A stretch of DNA of 18,168 nt, taken from contig JBKQPR010000243.1 in the NCBI GenBank assembly GCA_052144935.1, positions 1-18,168 of the forward strand, written 5' to 3'. Below the pieces are notes generated by a model. The model was not told the DNA's origin and did not search any database. It worked only from the letters and a program-made list of their open reading frames with translations. Origin of the DNA: JOPF133 sp052144935. Lineage in GTDB: Bacteria; Acidobacteriota; Terriglobia; Bryobacterales; Bryobacteraceae. The position numbers were made by a program, and so were the translations under genes. Below are positions 7,778 through 14,655 of this stretch, one piece after another (positions within the stretch are counted from its first letter, which is position 1; every line of letters starts with the position of its first letter).

Positions 7778-7853
7778 TCGCCGGGGGCATCAACCATGGA
7801 TCGAACCGCAACATTGGTTCAATCGCCAATCTGATTGAGATTGAGGGGGAAGA

Positions 7854-8153
7854 ATGGAACCGTGCGTTCAGTCGGGAGCCTTGAGTGGCCCGTGCCTATT
7901 GTGTGGCGGTCGGGCCCAGAACATGCACCGCCCGTTGTCCCGTCGTGGCTCGTTCTGCCCGCGTTGTTGCCCAGTGTGCGCGGGCCATCCGGCGTCCGCG
8001 CTTGTCACCCCAACGAAAGCCCATGCGCCAGCGCAGGACGCTAGCGAACGGAAGGAAGGCCGGTGGGGTCCACATCCCAATGATCCCTGGTATCGCGACG
8101 AGAGGCGCTATCCTCCCCCGTGGATACCGCGACGGCCCCATTGGTTCAAGTAG
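7854..8153 (+). CDS. Small Cys-rich protein, hypothetical
   Basis: 99 residues from ATG 7854, behind a good ribosome binding site (GAGGGGGAAGA). I do not recognise the family. The N-terminal half holds two cysteine clusters, CLLCGG (about 15-20) and FCPRCCPVC (about 34-42), which could form a four-Cys zinc knuckle. The C-terminal end is basic and aromatic (DPWYRDERRYPPPW, then RRPHWFK). It follows the large terminase by about 76 bases on the same strand, where a phage would normally have a head-joining or portal gene. It could be a phage morphon or a chance ORF; the ribosome binding site, the paired CxxC motifs and the lack of a better ORF favour a real gene. Confidence 0.5.
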   Translation: MEPCVQSGALSGPCLLCGGRAQNMHRPLSRRGSFCPRCCPVCAGHPASALVTPTKAHAPAQDASERKEGRWGPHPNDPWYRDERRYPPPWIPRRPHWFK

Positions 8154-8531
8154 ATCGTCTGAGTACCATCTCCGACTACGGACCAGCCCAGGCTTTGGGC
8201 ATCGCCTTCTGATCGCCTGTTTCTGACCGTCAGTGGTTTTTCCACTTGAGGTTCCGGCCCACGCGATCAATGAATTGAAGGGCTTGAATCTCGATTACAC
8301 CAAGCCTACTTCAATATGAGCATCGCCGCCTGCCGGGCCGCGGGTGCCCGTGGCGGCCATCGATCGGCGCTCAACCGCCGGCGCCGACCACCTGCCCAAC
8401 CGCCCGTTCCGAATGCGAGCCACGAGGAGCCAGAGTTGGAAACTGCGCATCAGGCCAGCATGTTATTGGATGAGCGATTCCCGCACCTGCGGAACTCCTG
8501 GGATCGAACCGCGCGGCGGGCCTGAGAGGTA
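8154..8531. other. Gene-poor stretch between prophage relic and regulator remnant
   Basis: I see no convincing gene. Short ORFs lack ribosome binding sites and recognisable domains. It contains a GC-rich stem-loop at 8325-8357 (GCCGCC and CGGGC pairing with GCCCG and GGCGGC) without a T-tract. The missing right attachment site of the tRNA-Asp element may once have been here, but I find no second copy of the tRNA 3' end. Confidence 0.5.
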
Positions 8532-8905
8532 CTAGCGCACGTACGTGTATTCCCTGTCAGAACCGCCGTACCCCGTGCCCGCGGCACTGACCAGATGTTC
8601 TTCAGCGCTATCGGGTATCCAACGTTCCACTCCAGGCTGAGCTGGCGGCGTTTCGTTCTGCGCGGCGGGGAACTTCGCAAGACCAAGTCTCTGCATCCTG
8701 GCGATCAGGGTAGTTCTGGGCACCCCGAGTCTGGCCGCCGCGCCAGTCCGTCCGCCAACAACCCATTGGTCTCCCGAAGCGTCGCTACGATGTGTGCGCG
8801 TTCGGCATCGGCCAAAGTCCGGACTTCATTGCAACCTGTCTGCATCCGCAGTTCTGCCACGCGCGGCCGCAGTGCCGGACCCATTGTCAGGATTGCCGGG
8901 TGCCT
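8532..8905 (-). pseudogene. C-terminal remnant of sigma-54-dependent (NtrC-family) regulator
   Basis: Reading leftward on the minus strand, one frame gives AILTMGPALRPRVAEL, RTLADAERAHIVATLRETN; after a one-base loss at about 8775 the neighbouring frame continues WVVGGRTGAAARLGVPRTTL and IARMQRLGLAKF. This is the end of an AAA+ enhancer-binding protein: the segment after the AAA+ domain and the Fis-type helix-turn-helix with the characteristic NWVxGGxxGAAARLGxxRTTLxxRM pattern. The sensor and AAA+ domains are missing, so it cannot activate transcription. The tail after the HTH extends unusually to a stop at 8532. It is not obviously linked to the membrane protein gene downstream. Confidence 0.78.
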
Positions 8906-9051
8906 GGGTCAAGTGACTGAGGGGAAAGGGGTTGTCGGTTGACGAGATCGGTGATCGGCGAGCGACTCCGGCGACGCGGGCGAGCAGCCTGGGGTCATCC
9001 GCCGGATCTTCAGTTGGTCCCGGCAGCTGAAGAAGTTGTCGTAGATCCGGC

Positions 9052-10056
9052 TCACTTGTCTGCCGGCGCGGCGGCTTGCGGTTGCGGTTTCAGGCTCGAG
9101 CGCACGTCAATGACCTTGTTCAGCATATCGAACCAGAAGGGAGCGCCGAGCGAAACGGCAGCAGCGGTCAACAGACAACCCAGCAGCTTCAGCAACCAGC
9201 CCCATCCGGTGGGGATGCGGCCGGGAACGGTTTCGATGTCGCGAGGGTCCCAGCCGATGGGCAGCCCGAGGCCGGAGAACGTATTCAAGAAAGGCTTTAG
9301 CACGGCATCTGGCTTGACAGTTGCTGCCGGGCCCGAGGGGTTCTCCCGGGCATAAAGCTGGGCCGCGGCGACGACCGAATCGCGCATTGGTCTATCATTC
9401 GCCAGACCGCTGGCGATGGTAATGGAATCTCCATTGACCAGCAGAGCCACAGTCAAACCGATGCAGAAAATCATCACATTCGACCGCCGCTTGTACCAGC
9501 CGGAAACGCGCTCCATGGAGTCGTTGAACCAACCCTCCACATTCGCGCGAGCCTTGTCTTCGTTCTCACCCGCAGCGCGGAACAGCGCCGTGACGGCTTT
9601 CCTTACCTGATCCGGCACAGCGATGGCAGCCGGTTCCGGCTCCGGAGCCGGAACCGGAGCCGGAACCGGCTTCGGTTTGGCCTCGCCGCCGGCCGGGGCC
9701 GCTCCCGGGGCAGCCTCGCCGCCAGCCGGAGCCGCCACTGGCTCGGCCGGCCGGACGAGGTCCAGCAGGACCAGCGCAAAAATTCGCGCCGGTATGTATG
9801 AGGGCAGGTTCTTCTTATTGTTGGGATCGTACGGGCCCAGAAACAGGCCATCGACTAGCGGGTGCTCGTAGAACGCTTTTACCAGACCGGTGCCATGGGG
9901 GTCTTGCAGAAGCTCGCGCAAGCCCTTTTCGAGATTGCTGCCGCGGTATTTGAGCCAACCTTCCAGCAGCTCATTGACAGCCGAACAAATCAGACTGAGC
10001 AGCAGGTAAAAGAAGACCATGCCTATGGCAATGTCGAGAATGTTGGAGCCAAACAC
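9052..10056 (-). CDS. Conserved-type membrane protein with Pro/Ala/Glu-rich linker
   Basis: 334 residues from a GTG start at 10056, with AGAAGG eight bases upstream. Membrane segments: residues about 8-28 (IAIGMVFFYLLLSLICSAV), 192-209 (SNVMIFCIGLTVALLV) and 285-305 (GWGWLLKLLGCLLTAAAVSL); a weaker hydrophobic stretch at 90-101. The region 104-147 is a low-complexity linker with PAGGEA repeated and a PAPVPAPEPEP run. The motif GWFNDSMERVSGWYKRRSN precedes the second membrane helix and APFWFDMLNKVIDVRS follows the third; both look like conserved signatures of a widespread uncharacterised membrane family. I cannot assign a function. It appears intact and singly transcribed. Confidence 0.82.
   Translation of the reverse strand: MFGSNILDIAIGMVFFYLLLSLICSAVNELLEGWLKYRGSNLEKGLRELLQDPHGTGLVKAFYEHPLVDGLFLGPYDPNNKKNLPSYIPARIFALVLLDLVRPAEPVAAPAGGEAAPGAAPAGGEAKPKPVPAPVPAPEPEPAAIAVPDQVRKAVTALFRAAGENEDKARANVEGWFNDSMERVSGWYKRRSNVMIFCIGLTVALLVNGDSITIASGLANDRPMRDSVVAAAQLYARENPSGPAATVKPDAVLKPFLNTFSGLGLPIGWDPRDIETVPGRIPTGWGWLLKLLGCLLTAAAVSLGAPFWFDMLNKVIDVRSSLKPQPQAAAPADK
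9630..9657. repeat. 28-bp perfect palindrome in linker codons
   Basis: Centre GGCTCC|GGAGCC, extended on each side by GGTTCC/GGAACC and CC/GG. It lies within the PAPEPEPA linker of the membrane protein; a 12-bp unit GGAGCCGGAACC is then repeated to 9667. A 33-bp period repeat (9680-9702 and 9713-9735) encodes the two PAGGEA copies. Probably formed by slippage in low-complexity coding DNA. Confidence 0.8.
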
Positions 10057-10188
10057 AATTCACACCTTCTTCCCGCGTAGGAGTATACGTTGACGCGAGG
10101 CTCAGGTCAATGTGCCTAGCGTTCGCGCATTCGCGGTGGCACTGGTCTGTGAGTTGTCCGGTCCAATTCGCGGCGGTCCGCTTGGCCA

Positions 10189-10207
10189 GGCCGCCCGAAA
10201 GGCGGCT
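10189..10207 (-). terminator. Hairpin downstream of carboxypeptidase gene
   Basis: GCCGCC, loop CGAAA, GGCGGC, 27 bases past the stop codon of the minus-strand carboxypeptidase. There is no following U-tract on that strand, so it is at best a weak or factor-assisted terminator or an mRNA 3'-end stabiliser. Confidence 0.3.
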
Positions 10208-10233
10208 GCAGCCAGGATTGGCTGCCCCACGGC

Positions 10234-11829
10234 CTACCGCACGTCTTCTTTGGGAAGGGCGCTGGACAGGAACTCGCCGAAATCGTGCTTCAGCTTGGAG
10301 TGCGAGTCGCTGTCGATGTACAACATGTGCCCGGATTGGTAGAAATCCCAGGTGATGTTCTTGTGCATGTCGGGATTCAGACCCATGTGGTTGAAGGTGT
10401 ATTCCACCGCGAAGTAGGGCGTGGCCAGATCGAAGTAGCCCGCCGCCACCATCACCTTCATGTAGGGGTTCTTGGCCATGGCGTTGCGCAGCAGGCTGGT
10501 GGTGTCGCCGAAGCCGTTCTGCACGCCGTAGTCCCAGGGCTGAACGCCGCCGCTGGGGTAGTAGTACATGTCAGTCTTGTATCCCAGCTCGCCGCGGATG
10601 TAGTTCGTGAACATGGCGGTGAATGGCGGCGTGATCAGCGTGCTGGAAGGATCGAACTCGGAGGTTTCGCCGGTGTTCAAGGAGGCCGGCGCAGTGAGCC
10701 GCCCATCGTAGCGGCCGATCGAGAGTTCTTTGTCGCGCAGCAGTTGGCGTGCGAAGTGGCCGACGTCCCAGCGCAGGTTGCTTTCCTCGATGTAGTGGGC
10801 GTCGATTCCGGTGTAACGCACCAGCTTTTCGGTCACCGCCTTGCGCTCGGCCGCGGGCAGGTCGTCGCCCTTGGCCAGGGCGGTGGCGTATTCGCCCATG
10901 CTGAAGCCTTCCACTTCCTTGAGGAACGACTTGAGATCCTTGCGCTGCAATTCCGCCGCGACTTTCTTGTGGTAATAGGCGTCGGCCGCGTAGGTGGGCA
11001 GCTCCAGCTCGTAGACCAGGTCGTCGCTACGGCTCCAGATGGTCTCGAGATTGAGGGTGGTGCCGATCAGCACGATGCCGTTGAAGGCGATGCCGCGATC
11101 GATCAGGTAGCCCCCCAGGCCGGCCGCGCGGAAGGTGCCGTAGCTTTCGCCGGCGATGAACAGCGGCGAAATCTCGCGGTTGTTGCGCACGATGTACATG
11201 CGCATGAATTCGCCCACCGACTGGATATCGCCCTGCACGCCGTTCATGCGCCGCGCCACTTCCAGGTTTTTGGCGCGGCTGTAGCCGGTGCCCACGGGGT
11301 CGATGAACACCAGGTCGGTTCTATCCAGCCAGGTGTCCTGGTTGTCCTTCAATTGATAGGGCGGCGGCGGCATGCTGCCATTGGGCATCAGTTTGGGGCT
11401 GCGCGGTCCCATGCCGCCCATGTGCACCCACATGGAGGCCGAGCCGGGGCCTCCGTTGAAGCAGAAGGTCAGCGGGCGTTTGGAAGGCTCGGCGCCGTCG
11501 AGGGTGTAGGCCATGTAGAAGATGTGCGCTTCGGTTTCGCCGGAGGCGTCCTTCAGCGGCATCTGCGCGACGGTGGCGGTGTAGTTGATGGTCTTGCCAT
11601 CGACCGTGATGGAGTGTTTGGTGACGACGGGGGTTTCATCGATCTCGCCTCCGATGGCCGGCCCAGGACCGGCGATGCCGCCGCGTCCGCGCCCGCCTCC
11701 GGGGGTGGGCTGGGGGGCGGTTTGGGGTACGGCAGGGGCCGTGGTGGTGGTGGTTTGGGCGGCTCGGCCCTGAGCTTGGGCCGGCCGGGAAGAATGCGCC
11801 AGAAGCAAAAAGAGGAGTGGTGTAATCAT
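10234..11829 (-). CDS. Secreted serine carboxypeptidase, peptidase family S10
   Basis: 531 residues, full length for the family. Residues 1-20 are a short signal peptide (ITPLLFLLLAHSS with cleavage after AQA); 21-62 is a Thr/Pro/Gly-rich linker. The alpha/beta-hydrolase fold follows, with NGGPGS at 125-130 (oxyanion region), the nucleophile Ser229 in IAGESYGT, Asp467 in AAGYFDLATP and His501 in QSGHMLY, giving a complete triad in correct order. It should remove C-terminal residues from peptides in the periplasm or outside the cell, serving peptide scavenging. The ATG at 11829 lacks a clear ribosome binding site, but the signal peptide supports it. The gene starts 63 bases after the nuclease gene stops on the same strand, so read-through from the restriction-modification pair is possible. 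Confidence 0.93.
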   Translation of the reverse strand: MITPLLFLLLAHSSRPAQAQGRAAQTTTTTAPAVPQTAPQPTPGGGRGRGGIAGPGPAIGGEIDETPVVTKHSITVDGKTINYTATVAQMPLKDASGETEAHIFYMAYTLDGAEPSKRPLTFCFNGGPGSASMWVHMGGMGPRSPKLMPNGSMPPPPYQLKDNQDTWLDRTDLVFIDPVGTGYSRAKNLEVARRMNGVQGDIQSVGEFMRMYIVRNNREISPLFIAGESYGTFRAAGLGGYLIDRGIAFNGIVLIGTTLNLETIWSRSDDLVYELELPTYAADAYYHKKVAAELQRKDLKSFLKEVEGFSMGEYATALAKGDDLPAAERKAVTEKLVRYTGIDAHYIEESNLRWDVGHFARQLLRDKELSIGRYDGRLTAPASLNTGETSEFDPSSTLITPPFTAMFTNYIRGELGYKTDMYYYPSGGVQPWDYGVQNGFGDTTSLLRNAMAKNPYMKVMVAAGYFDLATPYFAVEYTFNHMGLNPDMHKNITWDFYQSGHMLYIDSDSHSKLKHDFGEFLSSALPKEDVR

Positions 11830-11892
11830 GACGGTCGTATCTTGATATTAAACACGGGGTCGAAGGAGCTTTGCAAACGGCGCCGCATTGTG

Positions 11893-12510
11893 CTAGATGT
11901 GTGTGCCTGGGTCGATGAGTGATGGCTTGCCGCGAGAGAGGGAAACCTGCGGCGCTTGATAGACGATCGCGTTCGAGATGACGGATTTCGGATTCTGTAT
12001 CCCGAACGTGTGCGTTCTTCCGCCTTGACCTTCTTTCGCTTTGCTCCCTTCGTACTTCCAATCCGTTGCCTGGAGGAAGGGCAGATCTACCCGCCAAATC
12101 AACACCGGCCTGCCACGCTTCATTTTCTTGGTGGGGTCCACTGCGTAGCGCCATACCACGTACCAGCCAGGGTGATTGTAGTGCGACTGTATCGCCCACG
12201 ATCTGGTGCTTCCCTTCGATTCCAGGGCCTCCATTGGCGGCGGATTCAGTTTTCCACGTAGGGACAGGTCAGGGAACCGCTGTTGGGCGACATCAGGGTG
12301 CTTATGGCGCTTGTACGGGCTGAGAGAGTCAAGCGCACGAACTCCAAGGATGCCGACGACTCCGCTGAAAATGTTGGCCTGCTCGAAGTAAAGCTCGATC
12401 AGTTCCTCGGCTTTCTCTTCCACAAATTCGATGGCATTCTTGATATGCGCGATCGTCAGGCCCGGAGGAAGCGCTACCGTTCTATCGAAGCCATCAGGCG
12501 AGAGAGCCAA
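11893..12510 (-). CDS. Type II restriction endonuclease, ApaLI-like
   Basis: 205 residues from a TTG at 12510 that lies 17 bases inside the methyltransferase gene. A PD-(D/E)XK nuclease core is visible: Pro80-Asp81 in RFPDLSL and Glu97-Ser-Lys99 in ALESKGS. Around it, LGVRALDSLSPYKRHKHPD, WAIQSHYNHPGWYVVWRYAVD and EGSKAKEGQGGRTHTFG match my memory of the ApaLI restriction endonuclease family, whose namesake cuts GTGCAC. I recall the family from its sequence style, so the specificity is inference. The overlap with a DNA methyltransferase strongly supports a restriction role: it would cut unmodified foreign DNA. The start is uncertain because TTG is weak and the ribosome binding site is poor. 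It looks intact, and lower GC than its neighbours suggests transfer. Confidence 0.72.
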   Translation of the reverse strand: MALSPDGFDRTVALPPGLTIAHIKNAIEFVEEKAEELIELYFEQANIFSGVVGILGVRALDSLSPYKRHKHPDVAQQRFPDLSLRGKLNPPPMEALESKGSTRSWAIQSHYNHPGWYVVWRYAVDPTKKMKRGRPVLIWRVDLPFLQATDWKYEGSKAKEGQGGRTHTFGIQNPKSVISNAIVYQAPQVSLSRGKPSLIDPGTHI

Positions 12511-13537
12511 GTCCGTTCTTGCCTCGTCCGGCTAAGGATACAATATCGTTCGTCCGGATAATACGGGTCGTCCCGTTCACGGACAGCGCAGCCAGGGCAG
12601 GTACACCCTTTACGGCGATGTCGAAGAATGCGGGATCGGATTCGACTCCGACGCTCCGATATCCCACTGCTACGGCCGCTGCAATGGTTGAGCCAGCACC
12701 CATGAAAGGGTCGAATACGATGCCATGTCCTAGTGGGAGAGACGCGCGAACAATTTGCCGCATGAATGCCTGGGGCTTCAGGGAGGGATGCGGGGCTACT
12801 CCCCGTTCTTCGGATCGAGTCGGAGCCGAAGCGATAACGTCGGTGAAAGGCGCATCGGTCGAAATCCGTCGCAGGCCGCCCGTTTCCCATTTACGAAGAT
12901 TATCTTGCACACGACCTTCGCACGGCTTGCGAAAGATGCCCCACGGTTCCCAACAGGAGCGAGGCATAACGGTTACGTCCGGAAACTCTTTGTGCGCATT
13001 CTTCGGCCGGTCACCGCCACGCAGCGTCTGAACGAGCCGGATCAGCTCTCCCCGTTTCTCGAATCCAGCTTCCATGAGCGGCAGGTAGACAAGGTGCGAC
13101 AGCAATGGACTACTCGCGATAAACAGATGTCCGCCTGGGGCGAGAATTCTGAGTGCCTTTTCAGCAAACGTTGCAAAGAACGTTCTCAATTGGGCCCGGT
13201 CCGCCTCGGTTAGCACGGTGAAGCGAGGGACTGGACTGCGCTGGCAGCCGTCGTAAGATGGCGGAATTCTCCAAATGCCGCCGCGCCTGCTTCTCAGCTT
13301 CTTTTTCTCTTCCCCGGTGTATTCCTTGAGCCCGTAAGGTGGATCAGTGACAATCGCATGTACGTGATTCGTTGGGCGGAGATCCATCCACTCCAGGCAA
13401 TCCCTCTGGTACAGGGAATATTCGACGCCCGCAATCTGGCGTCGAACTGAGCGGCCTTCTTCCACTCCAGAGGCGGCGTTCATCTCCCTCATAGAATACA
13501 CCCAGTCTTCCTGTAAACACATTTGAAAATTCTTCAT
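12494..13537 (-). CDS. Site-specific DNA methyltransferase (N6-A or N4-C, beta order)
   Basis: 347 residues from ATG 13537, preceded by GGAGG. Motif IV is DPPYG at 65-69 (catalytic motif for amino-methylation), then a variable region of about 180 residues that would hold target recognition, then motif X/I HPSLKPQAF and FDPFMGAGST at 275-284 binding S-adenosylmethionine. Motif IV before motif I defines the beta class. It protects host DNA at the site cut by the overlapping nuclease. Start: residues 1-30 are poorly conserved-looking, and Met16 or Met19 is possible. The gene begins immediately after an IS1-like transposase remnant, so the pair may have arrived with, or next to, mobile DNA. DPPY alone does not decide between adenine and cytosine. 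Confidence 0.9.
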   Translation of the reverse strand: MKNFQMCLQEDWVYSMREMNAASGVEEGRSVRRQIAGVEYSLYQRDCLEWMDLRPTNHVHAIVTDPPYGLKEYTGEEKKKLRSRRGGIWRIPPSYDGCQRSPVPRFTVLTEADRAQLRTFFATFAEKALRILAPGGHLFIASSPLLSHLVYLPLMEAGFEKRGELIRLVQTLRGGDRPKNAHKEFPDVTVMPRSCWEPWGIFRKPCEGRVQDNLRKWETGGLRRISTDAPFTDVIASAPTRSEERGVAPHPSLKPQAFMRQIVRASLPLGHGIVFDPFMGAGSTIAAAVAVGYRSVGVESDPAFFDIAVKGVPALAALSVNGTTRIIRTNDIVSLAGRGKNGLGSLA

Positions 13538-13552
13538 GCCGCCTCCAATGGT

Positions 13553-13783
13553 TCACGCCGACGAACGACCATGCCTCGTCGGCTTCCGCATCGCGCACTT
13601 CCACCTTACAGATCTTATCGGCCATGATGCGTTCACACTCCAGCCGACGAGCAACGGGAGTTCTTGAATCGTTCCGTGGTGAATTTCCTTCGCGCGCTCC
13701 AGGCTCGAAACGCCGAGGAGAGGGGATCTGATGAGACCGTTTTGCCATGAAAGCCCAGACCCGTTATTGCAATCTGCGATCAA
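13553..13783 (-). pseudogene. IS1-like transposase fragment, frameshifted
   Basis: One minus-strand frame ends HHGTIQELPLLVG; the neighbouring frame continues LECERIMADKICKVEVRDAE and ADEAWSFVG. Joined, they match the junction between the DNA-binding part and the start of the catalytic domain in IS1-like transposases (TIQxLLVLVGERCERIMADK...VQADEIWxFVG), including the first catalytic Asp. The frame change is at about 13650. The rest of the catalytic domain is missing; the sequence ends 16 bases before the methyltransferase start, so this remnant now serves as the 5' flank, and maybe the promoter region, of the restriction-modification genes. Confidence 0.65.
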
Positions 13784-14000
13784 CCGACCTTGGGCTCACC
13801 GCCTGCTAGACGGCGGGGACGCACTTTTAGCGCATTACGCGCTGCCGATTCGCCTCCCCTGCAGAATGCCAGCTTGTCCGGGCGGACAAGTTCTCCATTT
13901 CCCGGGATGGCACAAGGCATGCCGATGATGCCGCGGCCCGGCGGATATCCATTGGAGGGCAAGCTCATGCTGGCCAAAGCGCCAGAGCAGGCCCCATTCC
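13784..14000. other. Intergenic stretch, nothing recognised
   Basis: No ORF here has a ribosome binding site or a recognisable domain. It contains a short inverted repeat CTTGTCCGGGCGGACAAG at about 13872-13889 (palindromic, 7-bp arms), which could be an operator or a hairpin. Confidence 0.4.
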
Positions 14001-14309
14001 TCACCGGCGCGGCCAAATCCGCCTCTCGATGGTCGCAATCGCGAGCATCGGCGGGATCAGCGCGGCGGGCAGCAACAGGAGCATGGGGACCAGCGCCAGG
14101 ACGCGCCAAAAATGGCTCGCGATCCGGCTCCACGCCAGCAGGGTCAGCATGCCCCAGACCACGAAGACCATGCAGAAGGCCAGGATTCGAGCCAAGGCCG
14201 CGGCGAGGGCTACCAGCCCCCCCAAGAAACCGAGGCTGGGGTTGAACTGGTGCGGCACGGAGAACCCGGAGAATACCGGCGCGGCGGGCGCGGGGCGCTC
14301 GGGAAACAT
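14001..14309 (-). CDS. Small membrane protein, possibly truncated at 5' end
   Basis: 102 residues if started at ATG 14309 (MFPERPAPAAPVFSGFSVP). Two to three hydrophobic segments follow: LGFLGGLVALAAALARILAF, CMVFVVWGMLTLLAW and VLALVPMLLLLPAALIPPML, ending in a basic tail ERRIWPRR. I do not recognise the family. The frame remains open through the inverted repeat of the adjacent insertion sequence, whose terminus supplies an in-frame ATG at 14360 (MIIFRLENARW), so the IS may have cut off the original start and replaced it. No clear ribosome binding site is seen at either start. Confidence 0.5.
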   Translation of the reverse strand: MFPERPAPAAPVFSGFSVPHQFNPSLGFLGGLVALAAALARILAFCMVFVVWGMLTLLAWSRIASHFWRVLALVPMLLLLPAALIPPMLAIATIERRIWPRR

Positions 14310-14340
14310 CCGGGCGGTGAGGTTGCGCCATCTAGCATTT

Positions 14341-14363
14341 TCCAATCGAAAAATGATCATGAA
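14341..14363 (+). repeat. IS terminal inverted repeat, left
   Basis: TCCAATCGAAAAATGATCATGA and on to the next A; it differs from the right-end repeat only in a 5-6 base centre. It carries an ATG on the minus strand that opens the adjacent membrane-protein frame. Confidence 0.75.
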
Positions 14364-14513
14364 ATCGGAGGGGAAGCAGGTGGTCCAGCGGCACTCCTTT
14401 CTGTGACGTTTAGAACTCTCGCGGCCGACCAACGGGAGGCCCACCGGCGACCACACCGGCTTTGGTTTTTCCTCTTTTTTCTTTATTAGGAAGGTTTTGG
14501 TTTTTGCTTCGTA

Positions 14514-14547
14514 CTCCCGAGTCGGCTGCGCTGCCGACCAGCGGGAG
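14514..14547. repeat. Stem-loop inside the IS non-coding part
   Basis: CTCCCG plus GTCGGC pair with GCCGAC plus CGGGAG around TGCGCT. A related partial copy (GCCGACCAACGGGAGG) lies at about 14427-14442. Located between the transposase stop and the IS end; it may block transcription into or out of the element. Confidence 0.5.
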
Positions 14548-14655
14548 GCAAGCCGCGTGCCCCCGTGTTCCCCCCACGTCGAGCGCCGTTGAGGAGACCG
14601 GCGACGCTGGCTCGGGCGGCGGGGCCGTTGGCTTCCATCCCTACCGCCCCACGGA

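Noticed and set aside
8480..8515. tRNA-like TTCGATCCC segment as the second attachment site
   Set aside because: The flanking bases do not form a T-stem and do not match the tRNA-Asp 3' end.
9630..9735. Repeat block as CRISPR-like array
   Set aside because: Repeats are in-frame low-complexity codons without spacers; no array or cas gene is present in the window.
10285..11922. 545-codon open frame on the plus strand opposite the carboxypeptidase
   Set aside because: Its protein is Val/Gly/His-rich with no domain, the typical mirror of a GC-rich gene; the minus strand carries a complete S10 peptidase.
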